This document shows positions 15,644 through 23,052 of a stretch of 64,000 bases of DNA, piece by piece. Under the pieces are notes generated by a model. That model had not been told where the DNA came from. It searched no databases and saw only the letters and a list, made by a program, of their open reading frames with translations. Numbering within the stretch: the first letter of the stretch is position 1; every line of letters begins with the position of its first letter. A program made the position numbers and the translations under genes. The DNA is from Nonlabens marinus S1-08 (lineage in GTDB: Bacteria; Bacteroidota; Bacteroidia; Flavobacteriales; Flavobacteriaceae), in contig NZ_AP014548.1 of NCBI RefSeq assembly GCF_000831385.1, forward strand, positions 186,001 to 250,000, written 5' to 3'.

Positions 15644-16951
15644 ATGGATATTAAAAACTTTCCAAGGACCGCTTACCTTGTATTTGCAGTTACCATAACC
15701 ATGGTGATTATTGCTAAATCTCTTGGCGTTACCTACTTCATAAAACTTCAAAAACAAGATGCAGAAACCATAAACATTTCTGGGCGCCAGCGCATGTTGA
15801 GTCAGCGAATTATTAAACAAGTATATTATCAACTCATCAAAGGACAAAACGGGGTGGAATCCTATAAGGAAGAAAGTCTTGCGAAGGATATCGAAGATTT
15901 TAAACAAGGGCATTCCTATTTGAAAGGAAACAATCAAGAGCATTCAAGAAACCCTAAAATTGATTCTCTACTTAAAGTTGCTGAATCTTATGTAATGCTT
16001 ATTTCTACTCAAGCTGATCTAGCACGTAGATCAGACGATGTTGAAATAATTAAAAACGCAGCTATTCAAATAAGTACTGCTGAAAAGCAGTATGTCCGTT
16101 TAATGGAAACTGTTACACAATTAATCCAACAAGTAGCTGAAGAGAAAAACTATAGGTCGATGCAGATATCTTATTTTCTCGCGATCCTATCTCTTTTTAT
16201 AATCCTTGCTGAACTTTTCTTTGTCATCATCCCTACCTTTAAGAAATTGAAGAACAGCAATCAAATCCTGACTAATAAGAACAGACAGTTATCAGATTTT
16301 GCACAAATAAGTGCCCATAACTTGAGAGCGCCTATAGGTAATCTGATATTTCTTTCCAATTTCTATAAAGACACAGATGATCCTGCGGAAAAGGAAGAGT
16401 TATTTGGAAAAGTAGAGGTGGTGGCAGAACACCTTGATGAAACTATAGGTATACTAGTGGACAGCTTAAGAATCCAAAACCAAATAGATCTTAAAAAGGA
16501 GTTTCTATATTTTGAGAACGTCTTAAAAACTACAAAAGCTATTCTCGCAGGTGAAATTTTAAAGACTCAAGCAGTAATTACATCTGACTTTAGTAAAGCT
16601 CCATCTTTAGAGTATCATAAGGTATACATGGACAGTATTTTTTTAAACTTGATAGGCAATGCTATTAAATACAAAGCACTAGATCGCAAACCTGAAATTC
16701 ACATCAGCAGTAAAAAAACACCAAAGGGTATTCAATTAAAAGTCAGTGATAATGGATTAGGCATTGACCTTAAACGACAAGGGAAGAAAATCTTCGGTCT
16801 ACACCAGACATTCCACCGTCACACTAATGCAAAGGGAATCGGTCTTTTTATGACAAAAAATCAGATTGAATCTTTAGGTGGAACCATAGAAGTAGAGAGC
16901 GAACCAAATAAAGGCAGTATATTTATTATCAACTTTAAAACAAAACTATGA
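15644..16951 (+). CDS. Sensor histidine kinase with PilJ-type input domain
   Basis: A 435-residue membrane kinase. Helix 1 spans about residues 10-28; the periplasmic part begins with INISGRQRMLSQRI, the signature of the PilJ/type IV pili methyl-accepting-like sensor (also in NarX), followed by a helical bundle; helix 2 is about 174-197. The H box is SAHNLRAPIGNL with His225. The ATPase domain has LIGNAIKYK (N box), VSDNGLGIDL (G1), KGIGLFMTK (G2) and LGGTIEVES. Its stop overlaps the start of the response regulator (ATGA), so the two are translated together. The signal is unknown; PilJ-type domains bind small anions or sense the envelope. Confidence 0.85.
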   Translation: MDIKNFPRTAYLVFAVTITMVIIAKSLGVTYFIKLQKQDAETINISGRQRMLSQRIIKQVYYQLIKGQNGVESYKEESLAKDIEDFKQGHSYLKGNNQEHSRNPKIDSLLKVAESYVMLISTQADLARRSDDVEIIKNAAIQISTAEKQYVRLMETVTQLIQQVAEEKNYRSMQISYFLAILSLFIILAELFFVIIPTFKKLKNSNQILTNKNRQLSDFAQISAHNLRAPIGNLIFLSNFYKDTDDPAEKEELFGKVEVVAEHLDETIGILVDSLRIQNQIDLKKEFLYFENVLKTTKAILAGEILKTQAVITSDFSKAPSLEYHKVYMDSIFLNLIGNAIKYKALDRKPEIHISSKKTPKGIQLKVSDNGLGIDLKRQGKKIFGLHQTFHRHTNAKGIGLFMTKNQIESLGGTIEVESEPNKGSIFIINFKTKL

Positions 16952-17373
16952 GTCCAAATCCATTTATTTTAAGCCTAATCGACGATGATGAGATTTATCA
17001 ATATGGTTTCAAAAGAACGGTGGAACTTTCAAATTTTGCTAAAAAGGTTTTGATCTTTTCAGATGGAGAGGAAGCTATAAATTTCTTGATAGATAATATC
17101 GCTACTGCCGTAGCATTACCTGATGTTATATTCTTGGACATCAATATGCCTATCATGAATGGTTTTGAGTTCATGGAAGAATACATCAAATTAAAACCAA
17201 GAGTAGGTAAAAAAATTACAATCTACATGGTATCATCTTCTATAGACCCATCAGATATCAATCGAGCTAAGTCTATAAGTGAATTGTCTGATTACATCAT
17301 AAAACCAGTAAGTAAGGATCGGTTGAAAAATATTATTGAAGACCTAGAGCGCGAACATGGCTTATCCAAGTAG
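16948..17373 (+). CDS. Single-domain response regulator
   Basis: A 141-residue receiver domain without an output domain. Seen: acidic cluster LIDDDE (residues 10-15), phosphorylation site Asp64 in VIFLDINMPIMNG, Ser in MVSSS (about 94-98) and Lys119 in YIIKP. Such rcp1-like regulators pass phosphate or act by protein contact. It overlaps the kinase gene by four bases (ATGA), a clear partner pair. No DNA-binding domain means the target must be another protein. Confidence 0.88.
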   Translation: MSPNPFILSLIDDDEIYQYGFKRTVELSNFAKKVLIFSDGEEAINFLIDNIATAVALPDVIFLDINMPIMNGFEFMEEYIKLKPRVGKKITIYMVSSSIDPSDINRAKSISELSDYIIKPVSKDRLKNIIEDLEREHGLSK

Positions 17374-17439
17374 CCGGCTCTGTTTCAAATTATATAGACC
17401 CCAAAGAAAGGTATAAGTCTAAATAATAGGTAAAGAACA

Positions 17440-19200
17440 TTACGTTTTAGAATTAGATTCAGCTTCCGTTCTTAAGTCATCAAGCTCCACCCTTGTGCGA
17501 TTTAAGTAAAGTCCATCTTCTAAACTAGCAATGTAGTCTACCAATTGCTCTCTCAATTCACAGTGTAAGGCCCAGGTGGTACTGGCATCTTTACCAGAAC
17601 ATAGCGCTCGTATCTGTATGGTATCTTTCTCTGCTTCTACGACTTGAATCACTGGCTCATGTTCTTCATCCCATTTGTCATTGCTGTGCAGCAGCTCGTC
17701 ATACTTCTTCCTTACATCCTCAACATTAATGCGATAATCTGCATGCACAATGATGGGTCTCACTTGATGCGGATTCGTCATCGACCAGTTTTCAAAAATA
17801 TTACTAATGATATATTTCAATGGGATCACGAGCCTACGCTGATCCCAGGTTCTTACCACCATAAAAGTAAATCGTATGTCTTCCACGTAACACCATTCAT
17901 CATCAATGTAAACCGTGTCTCCGATTTTTGCTGGGCTGGTCAATGCGATTTGAACTCCTGCGATAATATTTCCTAACGTACTTTGTGCCGCAACACCTAG
18001 AACAACTGTCAAAACACCCGCTGATGCCAGTAAAGAAATTCCTAGTTTTTCTAAAGACCGAAATTGTCCTATAATTACTATAAACCCAATAATGATAATG
18101 ATAAAGGTGACCACACGACGGGCGACAGACACATAGGTCAACATTTGACGGGCGCTGCTGTTTTCTTCCGGATTGGTATCTCCTATCCTATTTTCAGCAA
18201 CATAAATCATGAAACTGTCAATAAATTTCATGATCAAATAAGTAATAGAACAAATTACCACAATCAATAAGAAGGAATATACCCAGCTGGCAAGATTTCC
18301 GCTAAAACTAATCAAGGAGTTCAAGGTGATGTAAAAGAACAAAACGGCAACGGCAAAGCCTGTAGGTTTTGATAAAGTGTCATGAACAACTCGCAACCAT
18401 GAAAATCTTGAATTCTTGAAGGCCCAAAGCATTACCCTTGAAACGAGCTTACCCATTAAAAAAGCAATACCCAAAAGCAAGAGCGTTCCTACTAATTTCC
18501 AAACAGGAATGCCTAGAAAGTCAAATCTAGCCCAACTGGGAATCATACGGTCCAGTTTCCTGGGACCATATACTTCATAAAGCTCCTCGATATTCTCAAC
18601 AGTATCGGCACTAATCAACCAAAAAGCACCGTAATCTAAATACTTGACTCGTTGCAACCTTAATACTGCATCACGACCATTTAGATCTACCTGACCAAAA
18701 TATACACTACGTCTAGGTTTACCAGCTATCGCCTGGTTGGTCGCTGTTTGAATATCAATTTGACCATCTGGACGATCTGATACAGATCCCCATTCAATAG
18801 CAACGCGTTGGTTAATTACAAAAAATAATTTTTCAGCAAGTATGGCGGCCTTTTCCTTAGTGAGACTACTTGGCATGCGATTAAGATTTAAGGCATATGC
18901 CGCCGCCTCAAAATCATCTTCCCTACAAGAGAATATAAATTCTTCTAGGGTCGCTTGAGGCGTCCTAAAATTCATACTTGTAGGCGGTAGTCCAATGTTT
19001 TGATTGATGCGAGATAAAATGTAATAGGAATCATTGTATTCCTCAATGGGATTGCTGCCATAACTAGGATTTTCTCTTATGACAGATTCCTCAGATGGAG
19101 GGCGGTTTTCCTTAGTATCAAGACTATCTGCTTTTTCTTGTGAGAAAGAAGTGTTCAATAAAAAGGCAAAGAAAAAAAGCGATAGAAAAGATCTCATCAT
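17440..19200 (-). CDS. MscS-family mechanosensitive ion channel
   Basis: A 586-residue inner-membrane protein with a signal peptide (residues 1-20) and a long periplasmic region to about residue 215. Helices follow at about 220-245, 270-300, 305-330 and 355-380. The pore helix and MscS core are VLGVAAQSTLGNIIAGVQIALTSP, then IGDTVYIDDEWCYVEDIRFTF and VIPLKYIISNIFENWS. It opens under membrane tension to release solutes. It is about twice the size of E. coli MscS, as for many flavobacterial members with periplasmic domains. On the minus strand TATCTTTA at 19218-19225 is a likely -7 box, 17 bases before the ATG. Confidence 0.88.
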   Translation of the reverse strand: MMRSFLSLFFFAFLLNTSFSQEKADSLDTKENRPPSEESVIRENPSYGSNPIEEYNDSYYILSRINQNIGLPPTSMNFRTPQATLEEFIFSCREDDFEAAAYALNLNRMPSSLTKEKAAILAEKLFFVINQRVAIEWGSVSDRPDGQIDIQTATNQAIAGKPRRSVYFGQVDLNGRDAVLRLQRVKYLDYGAFWLISADTVENIEELYEVYGPRKLDRMIPSWARFDFLGIPVWKLVGTLLLLGIAFLMGKLVSRVMLWAFKNSRFSWLRVVHDTLSKPTGFAVAVLFFYITLNSLISFSGNLASWVYSFLLIVVICSITYLIMKFIDSFMIYVAENRIGDTNPEENSSARQMLTYVSVARRVVTFIIIIIGFIVIIGQFRSLEKLGISLLASAGVLTVVLGVAAQSTLGNIIAGVQIALTSPAKIGDTVYIDDEWCYVEDIRFTFMVVRTWDQRRLVIPLKYIISNIFENWSMTNPHQVRPIIVHADYRINVEDVRKKYDELLHSNDKWDEEHEPVIQVVEAEKDTIQIRALCSGKDASTTWALHCELREQLVDYIASLEDGLYLNRTRVELDDLRTEAESNSKT

Positions 19201-19217
19201 AACTAAAAATTGAATCT

Positions 19218-19225
19218 TAAAGATA
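19218..19225 (-). promoter_or_regulatory. -7 box TATCTTTA for the MscS gene
   Basis: Minus-strand TATCTTTA, one base off TANNTTTG, 17 bases upstream of the ATG at 19200. No TTG at the expected -33 distance. Confidence 0.4.
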
Positions 19226-19391
19226 GAAATTCAGGAATGCTGAATTCTTAAGCCTACCATAAACGTTTGGAAATGACAGTTTACCACTTAGGTTTCTAGG
19301 GTGAACAAAACAAAATTGAACTAAAGGCGATGCTGGACATCACCATTTGTATTCAACACTAACTTTTTTGTAGGGTTGACTTGCATTTTTT

Positions 19392-19407
19392 CGCTTTCGC
19401 GAAAGCG
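19392..19407. repeat. Palindrome CGCTTTCGCGAAAGCG, copy 5 (intergenic, longest arms)
   Basis: Exact copy; symmetry continues to 22 bases (19389-19410, TTTCGC...GCGAAA). It lies between the MscS and OmpH genes, which both point left, with 55 bases to the OmpH terminator. Confidence 0.92.
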
Positions 19408-19461
19408 AAATTTAGATTCCTATTCAATGCTCGTATAGTTTCTTAATGGCATCCAAACAAA

Positions 19462-19490
19462 AAACCCAACTCTCTCGAGTTGGGTTTGTA
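19462..19490 (-). terminator. Terminator of the OmpH gene
   Basis: AAACCCAACTC (19462-19472) pairs with GAGTTGGGTTT (19477-19487) over a four-base loop. Read on the minus strand the stem is followed by a T-rich run (TTTTTTGTTT). It lies 20 bases past the OmpH stop. Confidence 0.85.
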
Positions 19491-19508
19491 GTAATTGTTG
19501 TGATTTTC

Positions 19509-20027
19509 TTAGTTGCCTGTTGGCTTTCCTTCAGCATCGATCTTGATACCTAAACGTTTTGCAACGTCAATAGAAATATTAGCACCTGGCTCAGAATAAA
19601 CAACTTGAGTAGCATTAACCACAAGTTTCAATCCTTTTTCTTTAGCTACTGCTTGAACAGCTTCGTTCAATTTCAAAAGAATAGGTTTCATCAAGTCGTT
19701 TTCTTTTGCTCCTAGTTGAAGCTCAGCTGATTTTGCTGCGTTTTGATATTCCGCTTGAAGTGCAGCTGCTTGTTGAGCTAGTTGTTGCTTCTCTTCAGCA
19801 GTAACATTTGGTTTTGCAGCACGGTATTGAAGGTCTTGCATTTTTTGAGCTGAATTAGCTTCTGCTTTATCCAACTCTGCACGTAGTTTCTCTGAAAGAT
19901 CTCCTAATTCCTTACGGATAGGCTCCACTTCTGACATGCTGGCAAGGATTGCTTCATATTGTACGAAGCCTGTTTGAGCCATTGCTGTTCCTGCTACTAG
20001 AAATAATAATAAAAGTACTTTTTTCAT
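19509..20027 (-). CDS. OmpH/Skp-family periplasmic chaperone
   Basis: A 172-residue protein with a signal peptide (MKKVLLLLFLVAGTAMAQ). It has the Skp beginning (GFVQYEAILASMSE), a long charged, Ala/Gln-rich coiled coil (about residues 40-110) and the family end KGLKLVVNATQVVYSEP. Skp trimers hold unfolded outer-membrane proteins between the Sec and BAM machineries. The gene is followed by its own terminator. Bacteroidota often carry two or more OmpH paralogues; only one is here, and no bamA is adjacent. Confidence 0.9.
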   Translation of the reverse strand: MKKVLLLLFLVAGTAMAQTGFVQYEAILASMSEVEPIRKELGDLSEKLRAELDKAEANSAQKMQDLQYRAAKPNVTAEEKQQLAQQAAALQAEYQNAAKSAELQLGAKENDLMKPILLKLNEAVQAVAKEKGLKLVVNATQVVYSEPGANISIDVAKRLGIKIDAEGKPTGN

Positions 20028-20133
20028 TTTAAAGATTTTAAAGGCCGCAAGATAAGCAAGTCAGCCATTTTTGTTATTGATTATGATGGGTAATTCAAAT
20101 ACTAGACCATTTTTAAAACAGATGGTTTAATTT

Positions 20134-21486
20134 TTATTTTTTGTTGCGCTTGTTATAATTCTTATCACCGCGAGTCTTAGGTTTCTTATACTTTTTGGCA
20201 ATTTCTCTGCGGTAACTACCACCTAGATTTTCTTTCTTATTCTTATCTTTTTTCTCATGAAAGGAATCGCCACGCTCATCTTCAATTACCGCATGCGGAT
20301 TGTGATGCTCGCGTTTGATAGGACTTTCTTCAGGCGTTTTTTGGCTGGAGACTTCCACTACTTCTGGAAAATCGATCACATCAATCTTACGATCCATCAA
20401 ATCTTCAATATCCTTTTTAAGGGTTGCTTCCTGCTCAGTAAAAAACAAAATAGACTTCCCTTTTTCCTCTGCCCTACCCGTTCTACCTATGCGGTGCATG
20501 TAGTTTTCTGCATAGCGAGGGACATCCATGTTGATTACATGCGATACCTTAGATAAATCTAAACCACGCGCCATAACATCAGTCGCTATCAATATACGAC
20601 ACTGCCCGCTGTCAAATAATTCAATACTACGCAGGCGGTAATTTTGTGTTTTATTGGAATGAATCACAGCGATCTCCTTACCATAATGTGGGGCCATCAC
20701 CTCTTGTAAGCGGTCTGCACTTTTTTTGTTTGGAACAAATACCACTACCTTGGAATACTCCTCTTTGTCAGAGAGTAAGTGCATTAATAAATTAGCCTTA
20801 GTATAAAAGTTTTCTACTGGATAACTGGATTGCTCGATGTTTTCTAGTGGTGTTCCTGACACTGCGATACTCACCTTTAAAGGATTGAAAAAGTAAGCGA
20901 CAATAAATTCCTCGATATCATCCGTCATGGTGGCAGAGAACATTACATTCTGCCGCTTTGAAGGCAAGTGGTCAAAAATATTGTTCAGCTGAAAGCGGAA
21001 TCCTAAGTCGAGCATCACATCTACCTCATCAATCACAATCTTTTTGCAAAACTTCAGTTTTACAGATTGTGCTATAATAAGGTCGTATAATCTTCCTGGT
21101 GTTGCCACCACAATGTCACAGCCCTCACCTAATTCTCTCTTTTGGGTATTTATGTTAACCCCTCCATAGATCCCTAGAATTCGGACATTAATATATTTCG
21201 CGTAAGCGTCTATCTGCTCCACCACTTGAACGACCAATTCTCGTGTAGGTACTAAAACTAAAATACGTGGATCTGGGCTCTCGCTGTATTTCAACTCATG
21301 CAGTAACGGCAACATATACCCTAAGGTCTTACCAGTACCGGTCTGCGCAATCCCAATCATGTCCCTACCTGATAGAATTGCCGGAAAAGCTTCCTCTTGT
21401 ATAGGCGTCATGGTCTGGAATCCTAGATCGTCCAATCCATTCTTGAGCGGTGTTTTTAATTGTAGTTCCTCAAAGGTTTTCATCAA
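20134..21486 (-). CDS. DEAD-box RNA helicase with DEVD motif II
   Basis: A 450-residue ATP-dependent RNA helicase. Q motif MTPIQEEAF (residues 26-34), Walker A AQTGTGKT (47-54), PTREL, motif II DEVD (153-156), SAT, ATDVMARGLDL and HRIGRTGR (motif VI) are all present. Motif II reads DEVD instead of DEAD, a substitution seen in some bacterial members. A basic, Lys/Asn-rich tail (about 370-450) probably binds RNA. The family works in ribosome assembly and cold adaptation. On the minus strand TATCTTTG (21500-21507) lies 13 bases before the second possible ATG; the first two codons are both Met. Confidence 0.9.
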   Translation of the reverse strand: MMKTFEELQLKTPLKNGLDDLGFQTMTPIQEEAFPAILSGRDMIGIAQTGTGKTLGYMLPLLHELKYSESPDPRILVLVPTRELVVQVVEQIDAYAKYINVRILGIYGGVNINTQKRELGEGCDIVVATPGRLYDLIIAQSVKLKFCKKIVIDEVDVMLDLGFRFQLNNIFDHLPSKRQNVMFSATMTDDIEEFIVAYFFNPLKVSIAVSGTPLENIEQSSYPVENFYTKANLLMHLLSDKEEYSKVVVFVPNKKSADRLQEVMAPHYGKEIAVIHSNKTQNYRLRSIELFDSGQCRILIATDVMARGLDLSKVSHVINMDVPRYAENYMHRIGRTGRAEEKGKSILFFTEQEATLKKDIEDLMDRKIDVIDFPEVVEVSSQKTPEESPIKREHHNPHAVIEDERGDSFHEKKDKNKKENLGGSYRREIAKKYKKPKTRGDKNYNKRNKK

Positions 21487-21499
21487 CCGTAATTTTTTG

Positions 21500-21507
21500 C
21501 AAAGATA
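21500..21507 (-). promoter_or_regulatory. -7 box TATCTTTG for the helicase gene
   Basis: Exact TANNTTTG match on the minus strand, starting the leader about 13 bases before the ATG. No TTG at the ideal -33 distance. Confidence 0.5.
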
Positions 21508-21668
21508 ATCCTTTCATACAGCGGAAGCTAAACCTGAATTTATGAGCTATCCTGCTAGAACGTAGTACTAATTATTGATTTGTCTCGCAAATCTTGATTC
21601 TTGAGAATTCCTGATTGACTATTTAGTGAAAAGCCATTTTTTTTTGATTTGGATTTTGATTTTTCAAG

Positions 21669-21716
21669 TTCGAGTTCGAGTTCGAGTTCGAGTTCGAGTT
21701 CGAGTTCGAGTTCGAG
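21669..21716 (+). repeat. Hexamer microsatellite TTCGAG x8
   Basis: Eight perfect TTCGAG units followed by a TTCAAG unit. A degenerate relative (TTCAAGTTCGAGTTCAAATTC) recurs at 21902-21922. Being a multiple of three, the array keeps the frame open (Val-Arg repeats) upstream of rlmF, but this reading is probably not translated. Confidence 0.9.
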
Positions 21717-21740
21717 TTCAAGAAAACACCCATCTCTTAT

Positions 21741-21823
21741 CTTCCCTCCCAGGGAAGACGATCCTTTTTTGCTCGCAATCAGATTTGAACATAACTAGTG
21801 ACGTCTCAGTTCCTTTGAGGAAC
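21741..21823 (+). other. Two hairpins in the gene-free stretch upstream of rlmF
   Basis: CTTCCCT (21741-21747) pairs with AGGGAAG (21751-21757), with a six-T run a few bases later; GTTCC (21809-21813) pairs with GGAAC (21819-21823). The stretch 21487-21955 has no convincing gene apart from these, the hexamer array and promoter boxes. The first hairpin looks like a rightward terminator, yet no rightward gene precedes it. Confidence 0.4.
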
Positions 21824-21943
21824 ACCTCTTGCAATCAAGAAATCTCTTCGTTTGTTTTTTTTTGGTATCAGTTCATGAGGACTTCAAAAACACTGTGTTT
21901 TTTCAAGTTCGAGTTCAAATTCAAGTTCAAACTCCATAAACTC

Positions 21944-21951
21944 TATCTTTG
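21944..21951 (+). promoter_or_regulatory. -7 box TATCTTTG of rlmF (leaderless start)
   Basis: Exact TANNTTTG match ending four bases before the GTG at 21956. With transcription starting about five bases after the box, the mRNA would begin at the start codon. Confidence 0.55.
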
Positions 21952-21955
21952 CAAC

Positions 21956-22810
21956 GTGCATATAAGAAACATACATAGATACGGCTACGACTTTCCTAAA
22001 CTGGTAGCCGCGCATCCAGCGCTAGAGCAGCATTTAGTCACGACACCTACAGGCGCCATAAGCATCGATTTTAGTCAGGCGACTTCTATTTTAGAATTCA
22101 ACACCGCACTGCTTAAACACCATTATGGAGTCAAATACTGGAAATTACCAGAAAATACGCTTTATCCACCCATCCCGGGCCGTGCTGATTACATTCATCA
22201 TATTGCAGACCTGGTAGGTAAAGGTTCTAAAACTGGCCTGGATATAGGCTGTGGAGCAAGTGCCATTTATCCCATCCTAGGAAACGCCATTTATGATTAT
22301 AAAATGGTAGGTAGTGATGTTGACGCAGATAGTATCGCTTCCGCGAAAGACAATACGCTTAAAAACCCAAACATTGAAATACGGTTGCAGGAAGACCGCT
22401 CCAACATCTTGGAAGGAGTTATTCAGGAAGGCGAGCAGTTTGATTTCACGATGTGCAATCCGCCTTTTTATACCAGTAAGGAAGAGGCCGACAAGGCTAA
22501 TCTAAAAAAACAGCGAAAGCTAGGCACTACTGAAAATGGCCGCAATTTTTCTGGAATGTCTCACGAATTGTGGTGTAACGGTGGTGAAGCCTTATTTGTA
22601 AAACGACTGATCAAAGAATCTGTAAAGTTCAAAGATCAAGTGGGCTGGTTCACAAGTTTGATTTCGCAAAAACAAAGCGTTTCTAAACTAGAGAAACAAG
22701 CAAAGAAATTAAAAGCGGAAGTTCAAGTGATCCCGATGCAAACAGGAAACAAGGAAAGTAGAATAATCGCGTGGAGATTCAGTAAAGAATCAACATCCTC
22801 ATCGACCTAA
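21956..22810 (+). CDS. rlmF: 23S rRNA (adenine-1618-N6)-methyltransferase
   Basis: A 284-residue SAM-dependent methyltransferase that modifies A1618 of 23S rRNA. Seen: RNIHRYGYDF at the N-terminus (family-typical), the SAM loop GLDIGCGASAIYPILG, and the catalytic NPPFY in MCNPPFYTSKEEA. The frame is open back to 21626, but that extension is mostly Val-Arg repeats from the TTCGAG array. The GTG at 21956 is preferred: homology begins there and a TATCTTTG promoter box ends four bases before it. It is followed ten bases later by a small Lacal_2735-type gene on the same strand. Confidence 0.87.
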   Translation: MHIRNIHRYGYDFPKLVAAHPALEQHLVTTPTGAISIDFSQATSILEFNTALLKHHYGVKYWKLPENTLYPPIPGRADYIHHIADLVGKGSKTGLDIGCGASAIYPILGNAIYDYKMVGSDVDADSIASAKDNTLKNPNIEIRLQEDRSNILEGVIQEGEQFDFTMCNPPFYTSKEEADKANLKKQRKLGTTENGRNFSGMSHELWCNGGEALFVKRLIKESVKFKDQVGWFTSLISQKQSVSKLEKQAKKLKAEVQVIPMQTGNKESRIIAWRFSKESTSSST

Positions 22811-22819
22811 CCTAAAAAA

Positions 22820-22987
22820 ATGTTCGGATTATTCAAGAAAAAGTCAGAAGCAGAAAAGTTACAAGAGCAATATAAAAAACTCATGTCTGACTACCACAGA
22901 CTTTCCACTACAGACCGTGCCGCTAGCGATGCTGCTTATGCTCAAGCAGATGAAGTTGCTAAGAAATTAGACGCTCTTACTAAGTAA
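22820..22987 (+). CDS. Lacal_2735 family small protein
   Basis: A 55-residue protein beginning MFGLFKKKSEAEKLQEQYKK, with a helical, charged body (YHRLSTTDRAASDAAYAQAD) and ending DALTK. The MFGLFKKKSE start and the length are characteristic of a flavobacterial family named after Lacal_2735, of unknown function. The N-terminal amphipathic F-G-L-F-K-K-K may touch the membrane. It lies ten bases after rlmF and is probably co-transcribed. Confidence 0.8.
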   Translation: MFGLFKKKSEAEKLQEQYKKLMSDYHRLSTTDRAASDAAYAQADEVAKKLDALTK

Positions 22988-23019
22988 CCTAATTTCTACT
23001 TCAGGTATGGATTGAAGTC

Positions 23020-23035
23020 AGCTTTCGCGAAAGCG
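23020..23035. repeat. Palindrome (A)GCTTTCGCGAAAGCG, copy 6 (intergenic)
   Basis: Core GCTTTCGCGAAAGC exact at 23021-23034; the outermost base differs. It sits in the 65-base gap between the converging Lacal_2735-type and argS genes. Confidence 0.9.
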
Positions 23036-23052
23036 AACTACTTCCCCCATAA

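Noticed and set aside
15536..15943. Minus-strand open frame of 135 codons over the kinase start
   Set aside because: Mostly antisense to a well-supported kinase gene and without domain features.
21626..21955. N-terminal extension of rlmF (110 residues with Val-Arg repeats)
   Set aside because: Open only because the TTCGAG array has no stop; family homology starts at RNIHRYGYDF and a promoter box lies just before the GTG at 21956.
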